Below, one piece after another: positions 1-6,965 of a stretch of DNA of 13,838 nt (position 1 is its first letter; each line of letters opens with the position of its first letter). The DNA lies in NCBI GenBank assembly GCA_964424125.1, contig CAYRHS010000086.1, positions 1 through 13,838 of the forward strand. The letters run 5' to 3'. Position numbers and translations under genes: made by a program. The DNA is from CAYRHS01 sp964424125. Lineage in GTDB: Bacteria > Actinomycetota > Acidimicrobiia > IMCC26256 > JAOSJL01. Below the pieces are notes generated by a model, which saw only the letters and a program-made list of their open reading frames with translations, was not told where the DNA came from and ran no database searches.

Positions 1-2
1 TC

Positions 3-284
3 CTCGTGCTCCTCGCTCGCGAGGAGGTCGGGGAGCGGATCGAGCTCCCGGCGCGCTTCTTCCTCCTTCTCCTCCTCGCCCAGGGCGCGGTCGGCTACGT
101 CCAGTACTTCAACGAACTGCCGGTGCTGCTGGTCGGGATCCACGTGACGGGCGCGGTGGCGATCTGGGCCGCCGTCCTCGTGATCAACCTCAGGATGTTC
201 GAGCGGACGCAGGCCGCGGAGCGAGCGCCGAGCCGCGCGAGCGAGCCCGACGTTCCTCTGCCGCAAAGCCGTCAACCCGTCTGA
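3..284 (+). CDS. ctaA: Heme A synthase (CtaA/COX15), C-terminal fragment, cut by the window start
   Basis: Only the last 93 residues are present; the reading frame is already open at the left edge, so the start lies outside. CtaA oxidises the C8 methyl of heme O to the formyl group of heme A in the cytoplasmic membrane. Visible here are two hydrophobic membrane segments (about residues 18-30 and 43-62). The family pattern GYVQYFNELP is followed by LLVGIHVTGA, and the His of IHVTGA fits the conserved heme-ligand position of the last helix pair. The tail after the final helix is polar and Arg/Glu/Pro-rich, a typical cytoplasmic end. The next gene starts 23 nt further on with its own -10-like element, so it need not be cotranscribed. 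ctaB, the preceding step of the pathway, is on the opposite strand at 10165-11076, which supports the call. Confidence 0.85.
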   Translation, partial: LVLLAREEVGERIELPARFFLLLLLAQGAVGYVQYFNELPVLLVGIHVTGAVAIWAAVLVINLRMFERTQAAERAPSRASEPDVPLPQSRQPV

Positions 285-294
285 GCTCCTCCGC

Positions 295-300
295 TAGCGT
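295..300 (+). promoter_or_regulatory. Leaderless-type -10 element (TAGCGT) of the first ABC ATPase gene
   Basis: TAGCGT fits the actinobacterial -10 pattern TANNNT and ends 7 nt before the GTG at 308, so transcription would start on or next to the start codon. No Shine-Dalgarno precedes the GTG and no -35 hexamer is recognisable. The same geometry recurs at six other gene starts in this window. Confidence 0.55.
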
Positions 301-307
301 CCCCCGC

Positions 308-1261
308 GTGGGCACCCCCGCGATCGAGGCCGAGGGACTCCGACGGACCTTCGAGGAGACGGTTGCGGTCGCAGGCTTGGACCTCCGCGTCGAGGGCGGG
401 GAGATCTACGGCTTCCTCGGACCGAACGGGGCAGGGAAGTCGACGTGTGTTCGGATGCTCTGCACGCTGCTGGTGCCCAGCGCGGGCCACGCACGTGTTG
501 CCGGCTACGACGTCGCGCGCCAGCCCGAAGCGGTCCGGCTGCGGATCGGGGTCGCGCTCCAGGAAGCCGCGCTCGACGACCGCCAGAACGGCATCGAGCT
601 CCTCCGCCTCCAGGCGAGGTTGTACGGCCTGCGGGGGAAGGCGGTCGAGCAGCGGATCGCGGACCTGACCGACCTCATCGATATCGGCGATGCGATGAAC
701 CGCCGGATCGGCACCTACTCCGGTGGCATGAAGCGTCGCCTCGACCTCGCGGCCGCGCTCGTGCACAACCCGGACGTGCTCTTCCTCGACGAGCCGACGA
801 CCGGTCTCGATCCGGTGAGCCGCGCCAAGGTCTGGGGCGAGATCACAGCCCTGAACCGCGAGCTCGGGATGACGATCTTCCTCACCACGCAGTACCTGGA
901 GGAAGCCGACGCGCTGGCCCGGCGCGTGGGGATCATCGACCTCGGACGCCTCGTCGCCGAGGGCACCCCGGCGGAGCTCAAACGCAAGGTGGGCACGGAC
1001 GTGATCGTCGCCGACGTCGACGGGGACGCCTCCACCGCTTGCGAGGCGCTCGTGGGCGTGTCCGGAGTGACCAGCGTCGACCCGATCGGCGACGAGGTGC
1101 TGATCCACGTGGTGGAGGGCTCATCGTCGGTCGGTCCCGTCGCGATCGCTCTCGACGGATGCGGGGTCACGGTTCGGGGGCTGACGCTGCGCACGCCCAC
1201 GCTCGACGACGTCTTCCTCGAGCTCACCGGAGGCCACCTGCACGAGGAGGAGGTCGAGTGA
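308..1261 (+). CDS. ABC-2 exporter ATP-binding protein, DrrA type
   Basis: This 317-aa cytoplasmic ATPase would drive export through the permease encoded immediately downstream. Domain order: Walker A GPNGAGKST (residues 38-46), Q-loop Q85, signature YSGGMKRR (137-144), Walker B VLFLDE (158-163), D-loop GLD. The usual switch His is replaced by Gln in TTQYLEEAD (193-201). That Gln and the roughly 90-residue C-terminal domain after the ATPase core are typical of the DrrA (daunorubicin/lipid exporter) family. The GTG start at 308 is chosen because a -10-like TAGCGT lies 7 nt upstream and the N-terminus aligns with family length. Its TGA overlaps the GTG of the permease gene (GTGA), indicating translational coupling. 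The substrate cannot be read from the sequence; DrrA-like pairs export antibiotics, lipids or glycolipids. Confidence 0.93.
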   Translation: MGTPAIEAEGLRRTFEETVAVAGLDLRVEGGEIYGFLGPNGAGKSTCVRMLCTLLVPSAGHARVAGYDVARQPEAVRLRIGVALQEAALDDRQNGIELLRLQARLYGLRGKAVEQRIADLTDLIDIGDAMNRRIGTYSGGMKRRLDLAAALVHNPDVLFLDEPTTGLDPVSRAKVWGEITALNRELGMTIFLTTQYLEEADALARRVGIIDLGRLVAEGTPAELKRKVGTDVIVADVDGDASTACEALVGVSGVTSVDPIGDEVLIHVVEGSSSVGPVAIALDGCGVTVRGLTLRTPTLDDVFLELTGGHLHEEEVE

Positions 1262-2070
1262 GCGGCACGATCGCCGCGGTCCACGCCACGCAGGACGTCC
1301 ACGCACGGCCGGCCGGCTTCGCGGCCGACACCGCGTCGATCGCCCTCCGGGCTGTCCGCGCGATCCCCCGGGAGCCCGAAGCGGTGATCCCCGCGTTGAT
1401 CGTTCCGATCTTCTTCTTCATCGTGAACATCGGTTCGTTGTCGAACGTCACCGAGCAGATCCCGGGCTTCGACTTCAAGGCCTTCTATCTCCCCGTCGGT
1501 TTCGTGTTCGCGGTCACCGGGGTGTCCCGAGCGTCGTCGCTCGTCACCGACATCCAGACCGGGTACTTCGATCGGCTGCTCGTCACTCCGATCCGGAGGC
1601 TGTCGCTCCTGCTCGGCCTCATGGTCGCCGACATCGTCCTCGTCGTCGCGCTGACCCTCCCCGTGCTGGTGCTCGGCATCGCGGTGGGGGTCCGTTTCGA
1701 AACGGGACCGCTCGGAGTCCTCGTGCTGATCGCGATGTCGGGACTGTGGGGGCTCGCGTTCACGGGGTTCCCCTACGCGATCGCGTTGAAGACCGGGAAT
1801 CCCGCCGCCGTGAACTCCAGCTTCATCCTGTTCTTTCCGTTCGCCTTCCTCACCACGGCGTTCGTCCCCAAGGAAGCCCTCCAGGGTTGGCTGGCCACGG
1901 TCGCGACGTTCAATCCCGTCACCTACCTCCTCGCGGGGATGCGGGCGCTCGTGATCGACGGATGGGCGTGGCGGACCATCGCGGGCGGCTTCCTGGCTAT
2001 CGTCGGTGTGAGTCTGGTGAGCATGACGCTGGCCTTCCTCGCCCTCCGCGGTCGGGTGGCGCGCGGATGA
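1258..2070 (+). CDS. ABC-2 type permease, DrrB type
   Basis: This 270-aa integral membrane protein is the channel partner of the ATPase just upstream. About six hydrophobic segments can be seen after a roughly 45-residue cytoplasmic N-terminus. They include AVIPALIVPIFFFIVNIGSL, the stretch around LLGLMVADIVLVVALTLPVLVLGIAVG, and a last helix before the Arg-rich end. Family marks are the cytoplasmic YFDRLLVTPIRR segment after the second helix (the ABC-2 coupling region) and FNPVTYLLAGMRALV near the end, which matches the DrrB/ABC-2 'NP-x-tyl-x-x-x-R' pattern. The start is the GTG overlapping the ATPase stop (GTGA); the upstream in-frame extension overlaps the ATPase gene and is not coding. 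Its stop overlaps the ATG of the next gene (ATGA), so four genes form one coupled chain. Confidence 0.9.
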   Translation: MSGTIAAVHATQDVHARPAGFAADTASIALRAVRAIPREPEAVIPALIVPIFFFIVNIGSLSNVTEQIPGFDFKAFYLPVGFVFAVTGVSRASSLVTDIQTGYFDRLLVTPIRRLSLLLGLMVADIVLVVALTLPVLVLGIAVGVRFETGPLGVLVLIAMSGLWGLAFTGFPYAIALKTGNPAAVNSSFILFFPFAFLTTAFVPKEALQGWLATVATFNPVTYLLAGMRALVIDGWAWRTIAGGFLAIVGVSLVSMTLAFLALRGRVARG

Positions 2071-2576
2071 GCAACGCCGGCGGACCCGGGGAACCGCCCG
2101 CTGTCGCCGCTCGCCCGTTCACCTTCGACCGGTCGTTCGCGTTTCCCTGCGCTCGCGACGAGCTGTGGAAACTGCTCGCCCGCGTCGACGAGTACCCGCG
2201 CTGGTGGACCTGGCTGCGTGCCTTCGGGACCGACGGCGAGCTCGCCACGGGCACGACGGCGCGGGCCACGATCCGGGCCCCGTTGCCCTACCGGCTCGAC
2301 CTCTCGATCTCGGTCGAAGAGGCCGTTCCCTCGGAGCGAATCGACGCCCGGGTGCGGGGCGACCTCGAGGGCTGGGCGCGGCTGGCGCTCAGCGGTGGCG
2401 ACGAGAGCTGTCGGGCACGGCTCACCTGGGCGCTCACCCTCGAGGACCGGGTCCTCGGTCGCCTCGCCCACCTCGGGCGGCCGCTCATGACGTGGGGCCA
2501 CGACCGCGTCGTCTCCACCGGTCTCCGACAGTTCCGCAGCCGTGCACTCGCGTCGATCTTGGACGACGCGGGATGA
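2067..2576 (+). CDS. SRPBCC (START-like / polyketide-cyclase-type) family protein
   Basis: This 169-aa soluble protein has no signal peptide or membrane helix. The pattern FTFDRSFAFPCARDELWKLLARVDEYPRWWTWLRAF (about residues 18-53) is the typical first strand and helix of the SRPBCC fold. An alternating strand region follows, and the closing long helix (about 147-166, LRQFRSRALASIL) completes the helix-grip fold. The family binds hydrophobic ligands or acts as cyclases and aromatase-like enzymes; no catalytic residue can be assigned. It sits between an ABC-2 permease and a NuoF-like redox protein, overlapping both genes by 4 nt (ATGA at each end). A shared job such as handling a hydrophobic ligand for export or redox chemistry is therefore plausible, but that is inference. 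Confidence 0.75.
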   Translation: MSNAGGPGEPPAVAARPFTFDRSFAFPCARDELWKLLARVDEYPRWWTWLRAFGTDGELATGTTARATIRAPLPYRLDLSISVEEAVPSERIDARVRGDLEGWARLALSGGDESCRARLTWALTLEDRVLGRLAHLGRPLMTWGHDRVVSTGLRQFRSRALASILDDAG

Positions 2577-3973
2577 CCGGTCGGATCCTGCTTCCCGACG
2601 AGCCCGTTCGTTCACTCGACGCCTATCTCGCGCGTGGAGGAGGCCGAGCGCTCGAGGAGGCTCGTTCCGCCGGGCCCGAGGGGACCATCGCCGCGATCGA
2701 TGTCGCGGGCCTGCGCGGACGCGGGGGAGCGGGCTTCCCGACGGGGAGGAAATGGGCTTCGATCCGCGGTGGTGGCCCCGAGCTCGGTGATCGCTACGTG
2801 GTCGCGAACGGAGCCGAAGGGGAGCCCGGGACGTTCAAGGACCGGGCCCTGATGCAGCGCAACCCCTGGCAGGTGATCGAGGGCCTGGCTGTGGCGGCCT
2901 ACGCGGTCGGCGCGGTGCACGCCTACCTCGCGGTGAAGGAGTCCTTCACTCCCCAGATCGAGTCGCTCGCCCCGGCTCTTGAGGCGCTCGCCGCCGCCGG
3001 GCTGCTCGGGGACGTCCCCGTCACCCTCGTCGCGGGACCCGAGGAGTACCTCTTCGGTGAGGAGACGGGTCTCCTCGAGGTGATCGAGGGCGAGGACCCC
3101 CTGCCACGACTGTTCCCGCCGTATCTCTACGGCTTGTTCACGACCCGACCGCAATTCGGTTGGTCGGCGGGGATCGAGGCACGCGCCGAGGTCGGCGGCC
3201 AAGGGGAGCCCGCCTCGGGTTCGAACCCCACCCTCGTCAACAACGTCGAGACCCTGGCGAACGTGCCCCCGATCCTCGCGCGGGGCGCCGACTGGTACCG
3301 CGGCTTCGGATCGAACGAGTCACCCGGCGTGGCGATCGTGACGGTCGTCGGAGACGTCGTACGTCCCGGCGTCGCCGAGATCGAGCTGGGGCGTCCGCTG
3401 CGTGGCGTCATCGAGGAAGTGGCCGGTGGCGTCGCGGATGGCCGCGAGTTGCAGGCCGCGCTCTCGGGTGTGTCCAACGCGGTGCTCGTGGGCCAGCAGC
3501 TCGACGCCCCGCTCTCGTACGAAGGCATGGCCGAGGCGGGGAGCGGCCTCGGCGCGCTCGGATACACGGTGTTCGACGACACCGCGGACATGGTCGCGGT
3601 CGCGCATGCCGTCTCCCGGTTCCTGTGGGTCGAGTCCTGCGGCCAATGCCCGGCGTGCAAGTTCGGCACCGGCGAGGTGACGGCGTATCTCGAGCGCCTC
3701 CTGGACGGCTCGGGCACCGATCAGGACGTGGAGCGGATCGCCGCCCGCCTGCGCTCCGTCACCGACGCCAACCGCTGCTACCTCGGTCGCGAGGAGCAGG
3801 TCGTGATCGGGAGCCTCTTGCAGGCGTTCCCGGAGCAGTTCGTGGAGTACCTCGAGGGTCGCGCCCACCGCCGGCGGGACGTCACGGTGCCGAAGCTCGT
3901 CGATCTGGCGGACGGCACCGTCGTGATCGACCATCGTCAGGCCAGGAAGCGACCGGATTGGACCTACGAGTAG
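2573..3973 (+). CDS. Stand-alone NuoF-like NADH:FMN/4Fe-4S oxidoreductase
   Basis: This 466-aa protein is homologous to complex I subunit NuoF and to the HoxF / NAD-dependent formate dehydrogenase beta family. The FMN/NADH motifs are present: GRGGAGFPTGRKW (residues 49-61), NGAEGEPGTFKDR (79-91) and EEYLFGEETGLLE (157-169), followed by NPTLVNNVETLANV (218-231). An SLBB-like segment lies at about 255-310. The 4Fe-4S ligands are all kept: C356, C359 and C362 in SCGQCPACKFGT, and C402 in NRCYLG. NuoF usually has PPFP-x3-GLWGKPTVVNNVET after the IEG motif. Here roughly 25 extra residues (about 190-217) separate PPYLYGLF from NPTLVNNVET. No NuoE, NuoG or other nuo gene is nearby, so this is not an ordinary complex I locus. 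The ATG overlaps the SRPBCC stop (ATGA). It probably passes electrons from NAD(P)H to an unknown acceptor. Confidence 0.88.
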   Translation: MTGRILLPDEPVRSLDAYLARGGGRALEEARSAGPEGTIAAIDVAGLRGRGGAGFPTGRKWASIRGGGPELGDRYVVANGAEGEPGTFKDRALMQRNPWQVIEGLAVAAYAVGAVHAYLAVKESFTPQIESLAPALEALAAAGLLGDVPVTLVAGPEEYLFGEETGLLEVIEGEDPLPRLFPPYLYGLFTTRPQFGWSAGIEARAEVGGQGEPASGSNPTLVNNVETLANVPPILARGADWYRGFGSNESPGVAIVTVVGDVVRPGVAEIELGRPLRGVIEEVAGGVADGRELQAALSGVSNAVLVGQQLDAPLSYEGMAEAGSGLGALGYTVFDDTADMVAVAHAVSRFLWVESCGQCPACKFGTGEVTAYLERLLDGSGTDQDVERIAARLRSVTDANRCYLGREEQVVIGSLLQAFPEQFVEYLEGRAHRRRDVTVPKLVDLADGTVVIDHRQARKRPDWTYE

Positions 3974-3976
3974 CGT
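3971..3976 (+). promoter_or_regulatory. Possible -10 element (TAGCGT) overlapping the upstream stop codon
   Basis: TAGCGT begins with the TAG stop of the NuoF-like gene and ends 10 nt before the ATG at 3987. The same hexamer serves the gene at 308. The spacing is looser than the 6-8 nt seen elsewhere in the window, so the mRNA would have a leader of only a few bases. It could be chance. Confidence 0.3.
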
Positions 3977-3986
3977 CGGCGCTCCG

Positions 3987-4865
3987 ATGGGCATTCGAGT
4001 TCACCTCGTCGACGGGACCTACGAGCTCTTCCGCTACTACTTCGCGCTGCCGTCGCACGTGACCGCGGACGGACGTGAGGTGAGCGCCGTGCGCGGTGTG
4101 GTCGGCTCGGTCCTCACCCTCCTCGAGGAAGGTGCGACCCACGTCGGTGTCGCGACCGACCACGTCATCGAGTCCTTCCGCAACGACCGGTGGCCCGGCT
4201 ACAAGACCGGCGAGGGCGTCGATCCGGGGCTGCGGTCGCAGTTCGAGCCGCTGGAGGACGCGCTGCGGGCGTTGGGTGTCGCGGTGTGGGCGATGGTCGA
4301 CCTCGAGGCGGACGACGCGTTGGCGAGCGCGGCCGCGAGCGCGGCCTCGGACCCCGAGGTCGACCAGGCGGTCATCTGTACGCCCGACAAGGACCTCGCC
4401 CAATGTGTGCGTGACGGTCGCGTCGTCCAGCTCGATCGCCGCGCCGGACGGCTCGACGACGTCGCGGGCGTGTGGGAGCGCTTCGGCGTGGCGCCGGAGT
4501 CGATCCCCGACTGGCTCGCGCTCGTCGGTGACTCCGCGGACGGCTTCCCCGGCCTCCGGGGATGGGGCAAGAAGTCGGCTTCCGCGGTCCTGGCCCGCTA
4601 CCCGCACCTGGAGGACGTGCCCGAGCTGGGCGAGCGCTGGGAGGTCGAGGTGCGGGGTGCGGCCAAGCTCGCCCGCACTCTCACCGAGCGTCGTGGCGAC
4701 GCGCTGCTCTTCCGTGAGCTCGCCAGGCTCCGCACCGACGCCGACGTCGGCCGCGTCGCGGACTGGCGTTGGACCGGGCCCCGAGAGGATTTCGGCGTGC
4801 TGGCCGAGTCGCTGGACGCGCCGGGTCTGGCCGACCGGGCGCGGTCTGCGGCGGTGGATCGGTAG
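3987..4865 (+). CDS. Stand-alone 5'-3' exonuclease (Pol I N-terminal / FEN-like domain)
   Basis: This 292-aa protein matches the size of the isolated 5'-3' exonuclease domain of DNA polymerase I; no polymerase domain follows. Expected metal-binding acids are visible: D9 (HLVDGTYELFR), D58, E107/D109/D110 (LEADDAL), D134/D136 (TPDKDL) and D182/D185 (GDSADGFPGL). The arch-region segment FRNDRWPGYKTG (64-75) fits the family 'FR-x4-p-x-YK'. GDSADGFPGLRGWGKKSA (181-198) is the helix-hairpin-helix (H3TH) DNA-binding motif, with Gly where Pol I commonly has Asn. It should cut flaps or RNA primers from DNA. It begins 13 nt after the NuoF-like gene and may be co-transcribed or use its own weak promoter. 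No Shine-Dalgarno is seen. Confidence 0.9.
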   Translation: MGIRVHLVDGTYELFRYYFALPSHVTADGREVSAVRGVVGSVLTLLEEGATHVGVATDHVIESFRNDRWPGYKTGEGVDPGLRSQFEPLEDALRALGVAVWAMVDLEADDALASAAASAASDPEVDQAVICTPDKDLAQCVRDGRVVQLDRRAGRLDDVAGVWERFGVAPESIPDWLALVGDSADGFPGLRGWGKKSASAVLARYPHLEDVPELGERWEVEVRGAAKLARTLTERRGDALLFRELARLRTDADVGRVADWRWTGPREDFGVLAESLDAPGLADRARSAAVDR

Positions 4866-4874
4866 GGAGGAGAG
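4865..4874 (+). promoter_or_regulatory. Strong Shine-Dalgarno before the first SDR gene
   Basis: A purine-rich GGGAGGAGAG run begins at the last base of the exonuclease stop codon; its GGAGG core is 11 nt from the ATG at 4882. It is the only clear strong ribosome binding site in the window, which makes this gene a leadered exception and fixes its start. Confidence 0.75.
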
Positions 4875-4881
4875 AAGCACC

Positions 4882-5661
4882 ATGACCCTCGAGGGGCGCA
4901 CGGCGTTGGTCACGGGAGGCGGGCGCGGGATCGGCCGCGCGGTCGCGATCGCACTGGCCGAGGACGGTGCCGACGTGGCCGTGAACTACCGGCGGGACGA
5001 GGCCGCGGCGCGCGAGACCGTCGAGCGGATCGAGGCCTCGGGCCGGCGCGGCGCCGCGTACGCCGCGTCGGTGAGCTCCTGGGAGGACTGCGAACAAATG
5101 GCCCACGAGGTGCGGCGCGATCTCGGCGACGTCGACATCCTTGTGCACTCCGCCGGAATCGCCAGCCGGGGCAAGTCCGTCGTGGAGACCGACCAGGATG
5201 AGGTCGAGCGTCTCTGGCGCGTCCACGCGTTCGGGGCGTTCGCGCTGAGCAAGCTCCTCGTGCCGACGATGCGGACGCGGCGCCGGGGCGACGTTGTCGT
5301 CGTCTCGAGCGTGGCGGGAGCGGAGCTGCCCGCGAACTCCGCCCCGTACAACATGGCGAAGGCCGCGATGGAAGCGCTCGCCTTCACGCTCGCCAAGGAG
5401 GAGCGGCGACACGGCATCCATGTCAACGTCGTGGCCCCGGGCCTGGTCGACACGGAGATGGGACGGCGCCTGGTGCGTGCGACGATGGGAGTCGACGACA
5501 TCCGGACACTCGACGACTCGTTCCCCTTCGGACGTGTCTGTCGTCCCGAGGACGTGGCAGCCGTCGTACGCTTCCTCGTCTCCGAGCAGGCCGACTACCT
5601 CACGGGCCTGCGGATCCCTGTCGACGCGGGTGCGTCGGCGAGCTCCATCGGGCTCGGGTGA
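4882..5661 (+). CDS. Short-chain dehydrogenase/reductase (classical SDR, FabG-like)
   Basis: This 259-aa protein has the usual length for a classical SDR with an N-terminal Rossmann fold. The cofactor loop is TGGGRGIG (residues 11-18), and the basic residues after strand 2 (NYRRDE, 35-40) favour NADP(H). Catalytic Ser143 (VVSSVAG), Tyr156 and Lys160 (YNMAK) are present, followed by VNVVAPGLVDTEM (181-193). Two family positions are altered. The NNAG motif reads HSAG (89-92), and the structural/catalytic Asn usually found in 'VN-x-x-G' is His115 (RVHAFGAF). His at that position is also known in some SDRs such as the MFE-2 hydroxyacyl-CoA dehydrogenase group. The substrate is unknown. It follows the exonuclease by 16 nt and has its own strong Shine-Dalgarno. 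Confidence 0.9.
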   Translation: MTLEGRTALVTGGGRGIGRAVAIALAEDGADVAVNYRRDEAAARETVERIEASGRRGAAYAASVSSWEDCEQMAHEVRRDLGDVDILVHSAGIASRGKSVVETDQDEVERLWRVHAFGAFALSKLLVPTMRTRRRGDVVVVSSVAGAELPANSAPYNMAKAAMEALAFTLAKEERRHGIHVNVVAPGLVDTEMGRRLVRATMGVDDIRTLDDSFPFGRVCRPEDVAAVVRFLVSEQADYLTGLRIPVDAGASASSIGLG

Positions 5662-5714
5662 GCCCGCCGCACCGATCGCACCCGATTCGACCCGGGGCGA
5701 CCGTCCCGTCCCGA

Positions 5715-5720
5715 TACCCT
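5715..5720 (+). promoter_or_regulatory. Leaderless-type -10 element (TACCCT) of the fxsA-like gene
   Basis: TACCCT ends 7 nt before the GTG at 5728 and 10 nt before the ATG at 5731. The ten bases TACCCTCGCG are identical to those before the small gene at 13142, with the same 7-nt spacing to the start. No -35 box or Shine-Dalgarno is visible in the 66-nt gap after the SDR gene. Confidence 0.6.
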
Positions 5721-5727
5721 CGCGGTC

Positions 5728-6225
5728 GTGATGCTCTTGCTCGTGTTGGCCTTCGTCGCCGTTCCGTTGGCGGAGCTCTACGTCATCATCGAGGTCGGAC
5801 GGGCCATCGGCGCGGCCGAGACCCTCGTGCTCGTGCTCGCGATCTCGGTCGCGGGCGCCTGGCTCGCCAAGCGCCAGGGCCTGGCCGTCGTGGCACGCCT
5901 GCGGTCCCGCCTGGACGCGGGCGAGCTGCCCGGGCGGGAGGTCGTGGACGGTGCGCTGGTGCTGGTGGCCGGGGCGCTCCTGCTCACGCCTGGCTTCATC
6001 ACCGACGCTGTCGCCCTCGCGCTCCTCGTCCCGCCGGTCCGCGCGGGTGCGCGCGGCCTGCTCTTCCGGCGCTGGCGCCGACGGCTCGGACTCGACCGCG
6101 TCGGTCGGGTCCCGACGGTGCGCGTGGTTCGGACGCGGACGGGGCCTGCTCCTCCGACCGGGACCGGGCTGCCGGCGCTCGAACGTCCCTCCGACGAGTC
6201 AGGGCCCTCGGAGCGGCCGGACTGA
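5728..6225 (+). CDS. fxsA: FxsA-family cytoplasmic membrane protein
   Basis: The 165-aa product matches the FxsA family, named from an E. coli inner-membrane protein whose overproduction suppresses F-plasmid exclusion of phage T7; its cellular role is otherwise unclear. The family pattern is clear. A first helix (about residues 2-15) leads into PLAELYVIIEVGRAIGAAETL, and a second helix ends in AGAWLAKRQG. GELPGREVVDGALVLVAGALLLTPGFITDAVALALLVPPVR is then the conserved core of two close helices. The roughly 55-residue C-terminal tail is basic and then Pro/Ser-rich, probably cytoplasmic. The start is either the GTG at 5728 or the next codon, an ATG at 5731; the GTG fits the -10 spacing better. 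The gene is convergent with the reverse-strand gene ending at 6251. Confidence 0.85.
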   Translation: MMLLLVLAFVAVPLAELYVIIEVGRAIGAAETLVLVLAISVAGAWLAKRQGLAVVARLRSRLDAGELPGREVVDGALVLVAGALLLTPGFITDAVALALLVPPVRAGARGLLFRRWRRRLGLDRVGRVPTVRVVRTRTGPAPPTGTGLPALERPSDESGPSERPD

Positions 6226-6250
6226 CGCCCGGGGTCGTCGCTGCGGGGCT

Positions 6251-6961
6251 TCAGGCCACCAGCTCGGGTGGCGTGCCGCAGCTCGGACGGGACACGGCAT
6301 GTTCGGGGCGTCGGCGACCCTCCGGGCCTACGACGGCCGCAAAGGCGGAGAGCGGAACGCGCTCGAGCCCCTCGGTCGCCGTGGCGGCCGTGGCGAGCGC
6401 GCCGGCCAAACGTTCCGGCAGGATGCGCCCGCTCCCCGCGATCGCCCACCGCTCGGCTGCTCGCCTCGCGCGTTCGGAGACGCCGAAGGGATCGGAGCGG
6501 ACGAGTGCGCCGGCCGTCGAGACCGCGACACAGTCGACCAGCACGTGAGAAACCTCGGCGACACGGATCTCGGCCGCGCCACCTGGCTCTATCACCTCGA
6601 GATCCGGTCGAGCCCGGAGCCGCGACGCGACGTTTCGGGTCTCGTCGACGACCAGCACAGGTCCGCTCATCGGAAACGGTAGGACCTCGACGAGCCGATC
6701 GACGGTCGGGTCCCGTTCCAGCTCGGCGGCGGCGATCCGGGCCTCCCGAGCCGGTTGGGCGCTGCCGAGCAGACGGGCGGCCAACCACCACAGCTCGGCC
6801 GCCGCGGGATGGTGCGCGAGGAGCTGCCGGCAGGCGACGACGAGCCCGGCCGGATCGTCGGCGAAGCTCGCGAGCCCGTCCGCGGCCTCGATCGCGAGCT
6901 CGGTGGGGTCGCCGTCCCCCGACCACCGGGCAAGGTGACGGAGCTGCTCGAAGGCCTGCAC
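6251..6961 (-). CDS. Unrecognised 236-aa protein, possibly eIF2B/M1Pi-like Rossmann type
   Basis: I do not firmly recognise this protein. The first part (about residues 1-88) is all-helical, with LVVACRQLLAHHPAAAELWWLAARLL as its clearest amphipathic helix pair. From about 90 the pattern changes to strand-helix alternation: GPVLVVDETRNVASRLRARPDLEVIE, then VSHVLVDCVAVSTAGALVRSDPFG (about 137-160). The helical N-terminus, two-strand Rossmann-like part and 'hVLVD-x-VAV-x-x-x-GAL' stretch loosely resemble the eIF2B-alpha / methylthioribose-1-phosphate isomerase fold. I see no diagnostic catalytic motif, so this is only a suggestion. The GTG start lies 4 nt beyond the stop of the SCP2-like gene. 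The sequence TAGGAGC joins that stop to the start, so the two are almost certainly cotranscribed and coupled. Confidence 0.6.
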   Translation of the reverse strand: MQAFEQLRHLARWSGDGDPTELAIEAADGLASFADDPAGLVVACRQLLAHHPAAAELWWLAARLLGSAQPAREARIAAAELERDPTVDRLVEVLPFPMSGPVLVVDETRNVASRLRARPDLEVIEPGGAAEIRVAEVSHVLVDCVAVSTAGALVRSDPFGVSERARRAAERWAIAGSGRILPERLAGALATAATATEGLERVPLSAFAAVVGPEGRRRPEHAVSRPSCGTPPELVA

Positions 6962-6965
6962 GCTC

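Noticed and set aside
445..1257. Upstream extension of the permease frame through the first ABC ATPase gene
   Set aside because: The extension is an Arg/Gly-rich shadow of the ATPase codons; recognisable permease sequence starts only after the GTG at 1258.
2573..3973. Assignment of the NuoF-like gene to a complex I (nuo) operon
   Set aside because: No other nuo gene is in the window and the gene is coupled to SRPBCC and ABC genes; calling it nuoF would imply a role that the context does not support.
3882..4913. Long open reverse frame (343 codons) antisense to the exonuclease gene
   Set aside because: Its translation shows no family motif and is rich in Arg/Val/Gly/Asp repeats typical of reverse-complement frames in GC-rich DNA; the forward frame has clear nuclease motifs.
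5778..6926. Long open reverse frame (382 codons) overlapping fxsA and the 236-aa gene
   Set aside because: Arg-rich low-complexity translation without motifs; it overlaps two better-supported genes on opposite strands.
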